From Bacilli bacterium (GTDB lineage Bacteria; Bacillota_I; Bacilli_A; RF39; UBA660), in assembly GCA_028698535.1 (NCBI GenBank), contig JAQVDA010000014.1, positions 1 through 12,665 of the forward strand: DNA of 12,665 nucleotides. Reading direction: 5' to 3'. Below the pieces are notes generated by a model that saw nothing but the letters and a program-made list of their open reading frames with translations, had not been told where the DNA came from and searched no databases. Made by a program: the position numbers and the translations under genes. Shown piece after piece: positions 1 to 8,041 of this stretch (position 1 is its first letter; each line of letters starts with the position of its first letter).

Positions 1-43
1 ATCTATATTAACGCCAAAGCTTCAGCGTCTTGTCTACCTTATT

Positions 44-2194
44 TTATGATGAAGTTGTTTTAATAGTTACTCCTCTTTTACTAAAAATATATTTAATGCT
101 GCCATTAAGACTAGTTAGATAGGTTTTAATAGACCTTTCTTTTAGCCGGTTAATAACTAAAGGATGAGGATGATTAAAGCGATTATTTAAGCCCACCGAA
201 ATAACGGCATATTGGGGTGCTGTTTTATCTAAAAAGGTTGGACTAGTACTAGTAATTGACCCATGATGAGCCACTTTTAAAAGATATAAATTATTAAGAT
301 GATACTGATTAATTAAATTATTTTCAATAGTTGATGATATATCACCTGTTAAGAGAATACCTTTTTTATGTATAGTGGTATAGATAACTAAACTATTATC
401 ATTTTCATCAAAATGCGTTTGATGAGGATTTAAAAAATAAAGTGTTTGGTTATTTACAATTAAGGTACCATCACCGCCCTTAAAGGCATAAGGGATTTTT
501 CTTTGTTTTAAATGAAGAATTAACCCTAATATTAAATCATTATTAGGCGCTTTATTAAGAATAACCGCCCGCACGGGAAAATTATCAATAATGGTCGAAC
601 TTTCCCCAAGATGATCAATATGACCATGCGTAATAATCAAATAATCAATTTGTCTAATACCAAGCGATTTAAAATAAGGAATTAAAAGATTATTACTAAG
701 AGTAAAAGAACGTTTAGGTAGTTGCCACTTTTCCCTAGTAAAGGAGTAAAATCCCCCTGTATCAATTAAAATATTGCCTTGATTATGAGGTAATTGTAAT
801 AAGATGGCATCACCTTGGTTAACATCAATAATAGTTAATATTGTATTAGGATTAAAATTAGGACTAAGATAATGAATAAATAATATTAGTGGTAAATAAA
901 GAAGGGCTTTGAAGCGTCCTTTAGTCAGCATATAAAATACGTAAGTAATAATGATATAATAAATAACTACCACTAAAATGGTTGGTTTACTAAGAATAAT
1001 AGTCCCTAATTTAATATTACTAATAATTAAAGTAATTTCTTCCATTAACTTAATTAAAAAAGATAATAAGTAATCACAACTAGGTAAGAATAAAGTAATA
1101 AGACTTAAAGGGAAAATAATGATAGTAATTAAGGGAATAAAAAATAAATTATAAATAATACTAAATAAATTAATTTGATAAAAGTAATAAATAGTAAGGG
1201 GTAAACTAGCCAAAAAAGCAATGAAGGAAGTAATAAAAAGATTTATTAAGTAATGACGAGTAGTTATTAAAGACTTAAATAAAAGTAAATAAGCGGTGGT
1301 AATATAAGAAAATTGCAAACCAACATCATAAATAAGGGTTGGTTTTAATAAAACACTAATAATAAAAGTAGTTAATAATAAATTAATTAACTTAATATTG
1401 AAAAAATAGTACCGATTAATAAAAATAAGCAAAAAGAAAAGAAAAGCACGCATAGCTGAAGCTGAATAACTAGTTAAAAATACATAACTAAAAAGAAAAA
1501 CAATAACTATCAAATAACGCGATATTTCTTTGACCTTTAGTTTCTTTAAGATATAGAGGAGACCTCCACCTAGTAAATTAATATGCATCCCAGAAATAGC
1601 TAATAAATGAACAACCCCAATTGACTGATAACCACTTTGAATGGCTGGGGATATTTCGTTTTTATCACCTACTATAAAAACCTTCAAATAAGCGGTACTA
1701 TAATTTAGTGATGTAATACGGTTAATAATAAATTGTTTGAAATTATAATGTAGTTTGTTATTTTCTTTTAATTTAGTTATTTGCTCCGCCGTCATTAAAT
1801 AAAAAATATGATGATAAGATAAATATTTCTGATAATTAAAAAGATTAAAAAGGGTATTATTGGATGGTCTAGTTAATTTCCCGGAAACTTTAATGGTATC
1901 GCCTAAATAATATGCTTTTAAAAATTTAATTTTTTCTAATTCAGTAGTAAAAATATAATTAACTAATACTTTTTCTTTCCCAATTAACTCTATCTTTAAC
2001 CGATTACCATCAACTTGTAAATGATTGATATAACCAATAATATCCTCTTCAGTCCCCTTATATTTACTTGTTCTTGGAAAATAATTAGTTATTACAAGAG
2101 CCATAATTAAAACACTAATAGATGTTAAAATATACAGCCAATCAGAGAGTAATATAATCCTTAATCTTAACAAAGGTACTTTCCCCAATCCCAT
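44..2194 (-). CDS. comEC: ComEC/Rec2 DNA-uptake channel protein
   Basis: ComEC forms the inner-membrane channel that carries single-stranded DNA into the cell during natural transformation. The 716-aa protein has the family order: N-terminal membrane segment (about 20-38), soluble OB-like part (about 45-140), the competence transmembrane domain (about 190-440) with the signature HLLAISGMH at 196-204, and a C-terminal metallo-beta-lactamase-like domain (about 450-700). The latter shows DVNQGDAILL (457-466), the metal motif THGHIDH (522-528), LLTGD (615-619) and AHHGS (642-646), so its presumed nuclease site looks intact. The first 53 bp overlap comEA, suggesting translational coupling. A GAGGAG lies 13 nt before the ATG, a long spacing, so a start a few codons downstream (TTG codons 3 or 8) is possible. 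Length is typical. Family call is secure; whether the organism is actually transformable is inference. Confidence 0.95.
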   Translation of the reverse strand: MGLGKVPLLRLRIILLSDWLYILTSISVLIMALVITNYFPRTSKYKGTEEDIIGYINHLQVDGNRLKIELIGKEKVLVNYIFTTELEKIKFLKAYYLGDTIKVSGKLTRPSNNTLFNLFNYQKYLSYHHIFYLMTAEQITKLKENNKLHYNFKQFIINRITSLNYSTAYLKVFIVGDKNEISPAIQSGYQSIGVVHLLAISGMHINLLGGGLLYILKKLKVKEISRYLIVIVFLFSYVFLTSYSASAMRAFLFFLLIFINRYYFFNIKLINLLLTTFIISVLLKPTLIYDVGLQFSYITTAYLLLFKSLITTRHYLINLFITSFIAFLASLPLTIYYFYQINLFSIIYNLFFIPLITIIIFPLSLITLFLPSCDYLLSFLIKLMEEITLIISNIKLGTIILSKPTILVVVIYYIIITYVFYMLTKGRFKALLYLPLILFIHYLSPNFNPNTILTIIDVNQGDAILLQLPHNQGNILIDTGGFYSFTREKWQLPKRSFTLSNNLLIPYFKSLGIRQIDYLIITHGHIDHLGESSTIIDNFPVRAVILNKAPNNDLILGLILHLKQRKIPYAFKGGDGTLIVNNQTLYFLNPHQTHFDENDNSLVIYTTIHKKGILLTGDISSTIENNLINQYHLNNLYLLKVAHHGSITSTSPTFLDKTAPQYAVISVGLNNRFNHPHPLVINRLKERSIKTYLTSLNGSIKYIFSKRGVTIKTTSS

Positions 2195-2840
2195 TAACTA
2201 ATGTTAACTCCTCAAGCGCTTTAAAGGGACCATTTTCTTCCCGATATTTAATAATAGCAACGGCTTTTACTTCCCCAATCCCTGGTAAGGTGGTTAGTTG
2301 TTCAATAGTTGCTTGATTAATTGAAATTAAGTTAGATACCGGTGGTGATTCTTCGGAGTTATTACTTGAAGAGGTTAAGTCCTCCTCTTTAATTAAAGCA
2401 TCATTAGTGGACGCGGCTAACTCCGTTAATAATAACGCTTCTTCTTTTAATTTCTTTTGGATATTATTTATTTCAACCTTTGTATAAATTTTAATAACCA
2501 TCTCATCAAATATTTTTTTACTTAAATTAACATAAGTAGTACTAGCGCCTTTAGTTAAACCACCCGCTTCTTCAATAACATCAATTACCCGACTACCCTC
2601 TTTGACTAAATAAACCCCCGGATTAAGAATTGCGCCTTTAATATCAACCCCATAATATTGAACTTTGGGGACCGGTGATGATTCTGGTTTAACTATTTCT
2701 AAAGGATTTGTTTCTTCTTCTAAAGCTAATGAATAGTCTTTTTGAGACAAGAAATAAAAAGTATAAAAACTAAGGCTAAGGATAATTATAAACAGGAACG
2801 GAATGATTAACTTATAATAATCTTTTAATAAATTCAACAT
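2142..2840 (-). CDS. comEA: ComEA-type competence DNA receptor
   Basis: ComEA is the membrane-anchored DNA receptor that hands transforming DNA to ComEC. The 232-aa product has an N-terminal membrane anchor (about 11-31), an SLBB domain (about 61-121, YYGVDIKGAILNPGVY), a charged Ser/Glu-rich linker (about 123-170), and two helix-hairpin-helix DNA-binding motifs at the C-terminus (INQATIEQLTTLPGIG at 174-189 and NGIG at 216-219). This is the standard Gram-positive ComEA layout and length. It starts at an ATG seven bases after a strong GGGAGG, which sits inside a hairpin (separate entry). It ends with TGA, which shows that UGA is a stop codon here. It lies 51 bp behind ftsW and overlaps comEC, so it is probably transcribed with both. 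Confidence 0.95.
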   Translation of the reverse strand: MLNLLKDYYKLIIPFLFIIILSLSFYTFYFLSQKDYSLALEEETNPLEIVKPESSPVPKVQYYGVDIKGAILNPGVYLVKEGSRVIDVIEEAGGLTKGASTTYVNLSKKIFDEMVIKIYTKVEINNIQKKLKEEALLLTELAASTNDALIKEEDLTSSSNNSEESPPVSNLISINQATIEQLTTLPGIGEVKAVAIIKYREENGPFKALEELTLVNGIGESTFVKIKDYITL

Positions 2841-2842
2841 AA

Positions 2843-2867
2843 AATAACCTCCCTTAGTGAGGTTATT
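2843..2867 (-). promoter_or_regulatory. Hairpin sequestering the comEA ribosome binding site
   Basis: A perfect 9-bp inverted repeat (arms 2843-2851 and 2859-2867, 7-nt loop) lies directly upstream of the comEA ATG. In the minus-strand transcript the GGGAGG Shine-Dalgarno is shared between the loop and the 3' arm, so folding would mask it. A weaker competing pairing (2862-2866 with 2872-2876, 5 bp) uses part of the same arm and would free the site. The hairpin might also act as a poor terminator after ftsW, but the T-tract is short (TTATTTTATG). Dyad seen; function inferred. Confidence 0.5.
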
Positions 2868-2891
2868 AGTGATAACGTTTTTATTTCCTTT

Positions 2892-4037
2892 TTATCTTAA
2901 ACTTTTATTTTTATTATGGTAATAAGTTTCAATATTTACCCTTTGTACTAACGCTAAGGCGATAAACAGATTTAAAGTATATGAACCACCATAACTAAAA
3001 AAAGGTAGTGGTACACCAGTTAAAGGTAAGAGCCCTAATAACCCCGTTAAATTAACAATAATATGTAATAATATATAAAAGAAAACACCATAAGCAATAA
3101 CCGCATCACGAAGGTGATGAGACCTTCGCGCAATTATTAAGATGCGATATAGAACAACTAATAAAAGAAATAAAATAACTAAACCCACGATTAAGCCTAA
3201 TTCTTCAATCACAATCGCAAAGATAAAATCGGTGTGGGCTTCCGGTAAATATAAATACTTTTGTGTACTTTTGCCCAGGCCAACACCAAATAAACCACCA
3301 TTATTAATCGCAATATAACCATTACAAACTTGATAACCACTTGTTTCATACCGTTGACAAGGGTTTTGAAAATATAAACGTTCCCGTTGGGTTGATGATA
3401 AAAAGGTTTTACCAGAGGCGATAATAACCAAAAACATTACAATAACCATACCAAATAATAGATTAATAATTTTGCTTTTAAGGGTTCGATCAACTGGTAT
3501 CGCTAGAAAAAGAAACAAAGTTAAACTCGCTAAAATAACGGCCGTACCTAAATCCGGTTGGAATAATACTAAAGATACAATTAACAAGGCAAGACCTAAT
3601 GGCAATAAGACAACCCGATATTTGTTTAATTCCGTTTTATTGGTATTGTAATAAATAGCGAGAAATAAAATCAGGATTACTTTCGCAAATTCACTAGGTT
3701 GAATCGAAAAGAAACCACCGATTCGGTACCAACTTAATGAATAATTAATGGTAGTCGCATAAATAAAAAGAAAAAATAAAGAAAAAATAATTCCGCCCAT
3801 CAATATCCCAATATAATTTTTATAGTTTTTTAAAGGAATTTTAATAATAAAGAAAAAAGTAAGTAAACCAATAATTAAAAAAAGACCTTGTTTTATAAAA
3901 AAAGAATAAGGGCTAGCCTGGAAACGCATAAAAGAGGTAATGGTAGAAGCACTAAAAATCATAATAAGACCGGTGATAAATAAAATCAACATAATTATAA
4001 ATAGTGGTTTATCCATTCTAGCTAATAAGCGGTTCAT
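2892..4037 (-). CDS. ftsW: FtsW/RodA/SpoVE-family peptidoglycan glycosyltransferase
   Basis: SEDS-family membrane enzyme that polymerises lipid II into glycan strands, working with a class B penicillin-binding protein. The 381-aa protein is almost entirely transmembrane, as in the family (about ten segments). Visible motifs are FSAS (28-31), WYRIGGFFSIQPSEFAK (103-119), FQPDLGTA (159-166), the large outer loop with NNGGLFGVGLGKSTQK (245-260) and LPEAHTDFIFA (264-274), whose D270 matches the catalytic aspartate, and GVPLPFFSYGGS (341-352). The loop sequence fits FtsW/SpoVE better than RodA, but the paralogues are hard to separate without a tree. Two cysteines (C227, C238) lie in the same outer loop. 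The ATG has AGGGTG seven bases upstream. It is the first gene of a probable ftsW-comEA-comEC unit, an unusual neighbourhood for competence genes. Confidence 0.9.
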   Translation of the reverse strand: MNRLLARMDKPLFIIMLILFITGLIMIFSASTITSFMRFQASPYSFFIKQGLFLIIGLLTFFFIIKIPLKNYKNYIGILMGGIIFSLFFLFIYATTINYSLSWYRIGGFFSIQPSEFAKVILILFLAIYYNTNKTELNKYRVVLLPLGLALLIVSLVLFQPDLGTAVILASLTLFLFLAIPVDRTLKSKIINLLFGMVIVMFLVIIASGKTFLSSTQRERLYFQNPCQRYETSGYQVCNGYIAINNGGLFGVGLGKSTQKYLYLPEAHTDFIFAIVIEELGLIVGLVILFLLLVVLYRILIIARRSHHLRDAVIAYGVFFYILLHIIVNLTGLLGLLPLTGVPLPFFSYGGSYTLNLFIALALVQRVNIETYYHNKNKSLR

Positions 4038-4055
4038 TCTATCACACCCTACATA

Positions 4056-4078
4056 TAATATAATAACATATTATATTA
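4056..4078. promoter_or_regulatory. AT-rich inverted repeat with -10-like hexamers on both strands
   Basis: A perfect 10-bp inverted repeat (4056-4065 and 4069-4078, 3-nt spacer) lies about 20 bp upstream of the ftsW start, in the gap between ftsW and the divergent small gene. TATAAT occurs on the minus strand at 4070-4075 (a possible ftsW -10; no convincing -35, TTCAAA at a 19-nt spacing is the best) and on the plus strand at 4059-4064. It could be the ftsW promoter, a repressor operator, or chance symmetry in AT-rich DNA. Confidence 0.35.
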
Positions 4079-4173
4079 ATTTTGAACTTATTTTTTTGAA
4101 GTTAGGTTTAAACAATGTCAAAAGAGGAGGTTTTTAATAGAATATAGTATCAACAATCAAAGGAGGGATTAAG

Positions 4174-4332
4174 ATGTACTCATACGGAGGATGCGGTTAC
4201 GGCTACGGATGTGGATACCCTGGAGCTTATGGCTATCCTGGTTTCTTAGGCTATGGTAGTAGTACCGCAATCATATTAGTCTTGTTTATTTTATTGGTTA
4301 TCGTAATATGCCCGCGTTTTGTTAAATGCTAA
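4174..4332 (+). CDS. YjcZ-like Gly/Tyr/Cys-rich single-pass membrane miniprotein
   Basis: A 52-codon gene. The first 30 residues are a low-complexity Gly/Tyr/Cys/Pro stretch (MYSYGGCGYGYGCGYPG then AYGYPGFLGYGSS), followed by one hydrophobic segment (about 31-47, TAIILVLFILLVIVIC) and a short basic tail ending PRFVKC. This is the layout of the YjcZ family of small sporulation-associated Bacillota proteins (Gly/Tyr-rich head, then an ALIVVLFILLIIV-like helix). The real gene is supported by an excellent AAAGGAGGG six to seven bases before the ATG and a strong terminator right after the stop. It stands alone, divergent from ftsW and 72 bp ahead of def. Four cysteines are unusual for so short a protein. 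Family assignment is by composition and topology; a sporulation role is family-based only. No promoter could be called confidently. Confidence 0.8.
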   Translation: MYSYGGCGYGYGCGYPGAYGYPGFLGYGSSTAIILVLFILLVIVICPRFVKC

Positions 4333-4335
4333 ATT

Positions 4336-4363
4336 AAGGGGGGACTTGTCTTCCCTTTTTTTT
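4336..4363 (+). terminator. Intrinsic terminator of the YjcZ-like gene
   Basis: Stem arms 4336-4344 and 4349-4357 pair over 9 bp, including two G-U pairs, around a CTTG tetraloop, followed by eight consecutive T (4356-4363). It begins four bases after the stop codon. The two wobble pairs work only in the plus-strand transcript, fixing its direction. Confidence 0.9.
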
Positions 4364-4370
4364 GTTTTGT

Positions 4371-4378
4371 GGTAAAAT
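4371..4378 (+). promoter_or_regulatory. Probable extended -10 promoter of def
   Basis: TGG followed by TAAAAT (4373-4378) forms an extended -10 element about 27 bases before the def start. No good -35 is present, because the required position falls inside the upstream terminator. A start site near 4385 would give a leader of about 20 nt carrying GAGGTGG. Confidence 0.4.
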
Positions 4379-4404
4379 ATAAATAGTAATTTTGAGGTGG
4401 TAAA

Positions 4405-4947
4405 GTGTTAAATGCAATTAGTATTCTAGATGAAAAAGATAAAAGATTAAGAGAAATTAGTCAACCCGTAGTATTTCCTCTTACTAGTCAAGATAAAGAG
4501 CTGATAAAAAAGATGGCGGCTTATCTTAAAAGCAGTCAAATAAAAGAAATCGCTAAAAAATATCAACTAAGACCGGGGATGGGACTAGCTGCCTCGCAAT
4601 TAGGAATTAATAAAAGATACTTTGTGATTGTACATGAGGAAGAAGAACAAAAATTTAAAGAATATATTATGATTAACCCAACTATAGTTAGTTATTCTGA
4701 AGAACAAATATATGCGATTGATGGCGAGGGTTGTTTAAGTGTTAATCGTGAGGTAGCTGGTGTAGTTCCTAGATATGCACGAGTTACTATAACTGGTTTT
4801 AATATGGAAGGTAAAAAGATTACTATTAGAGCCCGGGAAGAGTTAGCGATTGCTTTTCAACACGAAATAGATCATTTAGATGGTATTTTATTCATTGATA
4901 AAGTTATTAACCCTTTAGAAGCTTCAAGTTCAATGCGTGGTATTTAA
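4405..4947 (+). CDS. def: Peptide deformylase, type II (Gram-positive class)
   Basis: Removes the formyl group from the N-terminal methionine of nascent proteins in the cytoplasm, a metal-dependent hydrolysis. All three family motifs are intact in the 180-aa product: GMGLAASQLG (58-67), EGCLS (108-112) with metal ligand C110, and QHEIDHLDG (152-160) with ligands H153 and H157 and catalytic E154. The length and the insertion between the helix and motif I (about 40-57) fit type II enzymes such as B. subtilis DefB, usually about 184 aa. The start is a GTG preceded by GAGGTGG at good spacing. It is probably monocistronic, between the upstream terminator and the shared terminator with smc. Nothing odd was seen. 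Confidence 0.96.
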   Translation: MLNAISILDEKDKRLREISQPVVFPLTSQDKELIKKMAAYLKSSQIKEIAKKYQLRPGMGLAASQLGINKRYFVIVHEEEEQKFKEYIMINPTIVSYSEEQIYAIDGEGCLSVNREVAGVVPRYARVTITGFNMEGKKITIRAREELAIAFQHEIDHLDGILFIDKVINPLEASSSMRGI

Positions 4948-4954
4948 ATTAAAG

Positions 4955-4979
4955 AGAACCACTTTAAGTGGTTCTTTTA
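4955..4979. terminator. Bidirectional terminator between convergent def and smc
   Basis: A 9-bp perfect stem (4955-4963 and 4967-4975) with a TTA loop, extendable by AAG/TTT pairs (one G-U), followed by TTTTAT on the plus strand. It lies 7 bp after the def stop and directly abuts the smc stop codon, so it can serve both. The minus-strand tail (CTCTTTAATTT) is a weaker T-tract. Confidence 0.85.
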
Positions 4980-7928
4980 TTAGTTTTTAATCGTATCTAA
5001 TTTGACACTAACTAATTTACTAACACCTGATTCTTGCATGGTAATACCATATAAAGCATCTCCATAAGTCATTGTTTTCTTTTTATGAGTAATAATGATA
5101 AATTGGGTTTGACCACGATAAGTTTGTAAATATTCCCCAAAATAATTAACATTTAACTCATCAAGCGCAGCTTCAATCTCATCAAATAAACAGAAAGGTA
5201 TTTTTTTAACATTTAAAATCGCAAATAATAAGGCAATAGCCGTTAAAGTCTTTTCGCCACCAGATAATAATGATAAATGTTTTAGCTTTTTACCGGGTGG
5301 TGAAGCATTAATATCAACACCAGTGGTAAGAATTTGATTTGGTTCCGTTAGACTAAGTTCCCCACTGCCCCCGCCAAATAATTTCTTAAAGACGGTTTTA
5401 AATTCCTCTTTTACTAATTTAAAAGTAGTTAAAAACTTTTGTTCCATCACCGTATCCATTTCTTGAATAATAGTAAATAAGGTTTCTTTCGCTTTTAGTA
5501 AGTCATCCCTTTGAGTCGTTAAAAAAGTATAACGTTTATGAACTCGTTTGTATTCATCAACAGCCCCTAGATTAATCACTCCTAACTTTTTAATACGACT
5601 CTGCAGAGAATTAACTTGCTGACGAGCCAAGGCGACATCCATATCTAACTGATAATTTTCTTTCGCTTTTTCATAGGTCATCGTATATTCATTAGTTAGA
5701 GTATTTAATAGATTATCTAATTTAACATCAACCCGATTTAAGGTTATTTCTAAATCCTTTAACTCGGTTTGACGTTTTCGATAAAGATGGTTAGCTTTTT
5801 GTATTAAAGCTTCTAAATCACTTATTTGATTAGTGACTTGTGAACGCTTCTTATTTAAGTCTTTGAGAATTTTTTCTAACTCTTTTTTCTTTTGTTCAGT
5901 CTTATAATACTCATTTAATAATTGATTAGTAACATCCTCCACAACGCCACCGACAACATTTTGTAAACTACTTAACTCACTATTAACATCTGTTAAACGG
6001 TCTTGATACTCCGCTAAGGTAATGCGTTTTGTTTTATTAACCTCCTCTATACTAACACGGTTAGCCTTCTCATTTAATAATGCGGTTTCTACAGTTTTGA
6101 TTTTGTCAAGCATATTATCCTTGTTAGTGATTAATTTATTTTTATCCTCCATAATAAAACGTAATTTACGGTGCATATCTTCTAATTCATATTTTTCTTT
6201 AATCATGCCTCGTTGTTTTTGATAAGCACCACCAGTAATTGAACCACCAACATGAATCAATTCACCGTCTAAGGTAACAATTTTATAACGATGTTTAATT
6301 AAACGGCTAATCTCATTGGCGCTTTTAAGATTATCAACTACTAAAACATTACCTAGTTGATTTAAAATAATATGACGGTACTTAGTATCATAAGTAGTTA
6401 AATTAGCAGCAATATCAATAAAAGCGGGATGCTTTTTAACTATATCCAAAGTCTCATAATCAATTCCCTTGGGACTTATAACATTAAGAGGGAAAAAGGT
6501 GGCGCGACCTAAATTATTCTCTTTTAAATATTTAATCGCCTCTTGGGCTTTTAATTCATTATCAACGACAATAAATTGCATACTAAAACCTAAACTAGTT
6601 TCAATGGCTTTGGCGTATTGTTCATCAGTATCAATTAAACGCCCAATAATACCATGAATACCAGTTAATTTTGGATGGTTAAGAATATTTCTAACACTGG
6701 TAGTGACACTACTGTTATTATCAATGGTCATCCTTAACAACTCTATTTCATGTTTTAATTTTTGTTCTTGATGCATGTTTAACTCTAATTTATGAAGATT
6801 ATCATCACGCTCCGCGTAGTGGTTTTGTAATTGGTTAGTTAAATGATTAATGTTCTTATCACTAGCGATAAGCAGTTCATTATTATGATTAAGATCACTT
6901 TCTAAGCTGGCTATATGATTCGTTAGACTTAAAGCGGTTTCTTTTAAGTTAGTAATATTATTATGTAACGCTTGATCAGGCACTTGATACTTTTGTCTTT
7001 CTTTTGATAGTTGCTTCCGACCTTTTAATTTTTCCACTAAGCGCGTTAGTTTTATTAGTTCTTGTTGTTGTTCATGAATAGTATCATCAAGTTTTTGCAG
7101 AGTTATTTTTTCGGTTTCCATCGTAGTTGATGAAGTATTAAGATTGGTTTCAATGGTAATTAATTCTTCATTTAGAGATGTTATCTGTTTCTTTAAATCT
7201 TGATAAGTATAATTTAAATCAGTTATATCATGGGTGATTAAAGCTAACTCAATATTTTCTAAATCCTCTTTATATTTAAGATATTCCTCGGCTTTACTAC
7301 TTTGTTCCTTTAAAGGTGTGACCTGAAGTTTTAATTCATTAATAATATCATTAATACGCCTTAAATTATCATCGGTTTTTACTAAACGGCGGGTGGCTTC
7401 TTCCTTTTTTCTTTTATATTTTGAAACGCCAGCCGCATCCTCAAAGATAATACGACGTTCCTCGGGACGCGAACTAATTATTTTATGGATTTCGCCTTGC
7501 GAAATAATATTAAATGAACTTTTACCCATCCCAGTTTCGGTAAATAGATTAACAATATCTTTTAACCGGCATGATTCATTATTTAAAAAATATTCGTTTT
7601 CACCCGTGTTATAAACACGTCTTTTTACGGATACCTCACTATAATCAATTGATAGATAGTCATCACTATTATCAAAGATTAGCTCTACTGAAGCCACATT
7701 TAAGTTTTGACGTGTTTTGCTACCTGAAAAAATAACATCACTCATCCCGCCTTCGCCCCGCAAGGATTTGACTGATTGCTCCCCTAAAACCCAACGCACC
7801 GCATCAACCAAATTACTCTTTCCCGCCCCATTAGGGCCAACAATACAAGTGATACCTTGATTAAATTCTATTTTCAATTTATCGGCAAATGATTTAAAAC
7901 CATTTAATTTTATTTCCTTTAAGTACAT
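4980..7928 (-). CDS. smc: Chromosome segregation / condensation ATPase SMC
   Basis: SMC dimers, with ScpA and ScpB, organise and segregate the chromosome. The 982-aa protein has the full five-part layout: N-terminal ATPase half with Walker A GPNGAGKS (31-38) and Q-loop ISQGE (142-146); a coiled coil (about 170-410); hinge (about 420-568, starting GIHGIIGRL and ending GGSITGG); a second coiled coil (about 570-850); and the C-terminal ATPase half with signature LSGGE (888-892) and Walker [13 protein letters not shown] (913-924). It is about 200 residues shorter than the roughly 1186-aa B. subtilis protein. The loss falls in the coiled-coil arms and resembles Mollicutes SMC lengths. The ATG is preceded by GAAGGTGATTAA. 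It follows rnc, as in B. subtilis, but ftsY does not follow here; def converges instead. It has its own promoter. Confidence 0.97.
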   Translation of the reverse strand: MYLKEIKLNGFKSFADKLKIEFNQGITCIVGPNGAGKSNLVDAVRWVLGEQSVKSLRGEGGMSDVIFSGSKTRQNLNVASVELIFDNSDDYLSIDYSEVSVKRRVYNTGENEYFLNNESCRLKDIVNLFTETGMGKSSFNIISQGEIHKIISSRPEERRIIFEDAAGVSKYKRKKEEATRRLVKTDDNLRRINDIINELKLQVTPLKEQSSKAEEYLKYKEDLENIELALITHDITDLNYTYQDLKKQITSLNEELITIETNLNTSSTTMETEKITLQKLDDTIHEQQQELIKLTRLVEKLKGRKQLSKERQKYQVPDQALHNNITNLKETALSLTNHIASLESDLNHNNELLIASDKNINHLTNQLQNHYAERDDNLHKLELNMHQEQKLKHEIELLRMTIDNNSSVTTSVRNILNHPKLTGIHGIIGRLIDTDEQYAKAIETSLGFSMQFIVVDNELKAQEAIKYLKENNLGRATFFPLNVISPKGIDYETLDIVKKHPAFIDIAANLTTYDTKYRHIILNQLGNVLVVDNLKSANEISRLIKHRYKIVTLDGELIHVGGSITGGAYQKQRGMIKEKYELEDMHRKLRFIMEDKNKLITNKDNMLDKIKTVETALLNEKANRVSIEEVNKTKRITLAEYQDRLTDVNSELSSLQNVVGGVVEDVTNQLLNEYYKTEQKKKELEKILKDLNKKRSQVTNQISDLEALIQKANHLYRKRQTELKDLEITLNRVDVKLDNLLNTLTNEYTMTYEKAKENYQLDMDVALARQQVNSLQSRIKKLGVINLGAVDEYKRVHKRYTFLTTQRDDLLKAKETLFTIIQEMDTVMEQKFLTTFKLVKEEFKTVFKKLFGGGSGELSLTEPNQILTTGVDINASPPGKKLKHLSLLSGGEKTLTAIALLFAILNVKKIPFCLFDEIEAALDELNVNYFGEYLQTYRGQTQFIIITHKKKTMTYGDALYGITMQESGVSKLVSVKLDTIKN

Positions 7929-7955
7929 TTAATCACCTTCTACTTCATGATTAAA

Positions 7956-7984
7956 ATTATACTATAATTTATGATGCAAAACAA
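7956..7984 (-). promoter_or_regulatory. Sigma-A-type promoter of smc
   Basis: On the minus strand TTGTTT (7979-7984), a 17-nt spacer and a perfect TATAAT (7956-7961) lie 27 bases before the smc ATG. This lets smc be transcribed independently of rnc. Confidence 0.7.
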
Positions 7985-7987
7985 TAA

Positions 7988-8005
7988 AACTTCAAAAGCG
8001 AAGTT
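7988..8005 (-). terminator. Weak terminator-like hairpin after rnc
   Basis: A 6-bp stem (7988-7993 and 8000-8005, 6-nt loop) followed on the minus strand by TTATTGTTTTG. It sits 36 bp after the rnc stop, and its T-rich tail overlaps the smc -35. The stem is short and low in GC, so readthrough from rnc to smc is likely. Confidence 0.35.
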
Positions 8006-8041
8006 GATTATCGAGCGTAATATTATAAATTTAATAATACA

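Noticed and set aside
11..28. Hairpin with G-U pairs downstream of comEC on the minus strand
   Set aside because: The stem is imperfect and the following sequence is not T-rich, so it does not qualify as a terminator; too close to the window edge to judge.
2142..2144. Possibility of a UGA=Trp code, suggested by the Mollicutes-like features
   Set aside because: comEA ends with TGA exactly after its second helix-hairpin-helix motif, and Trp residues in the window are encoded by TGG.
4122..4129. Strong Shine-Dalgarno-like AGAGGAGG upstream of the YjcZ-like gene
   Set aside because: No ATG, GTG or TTG follows at a usable distance; the frame closes at once, so it does not start a gene.
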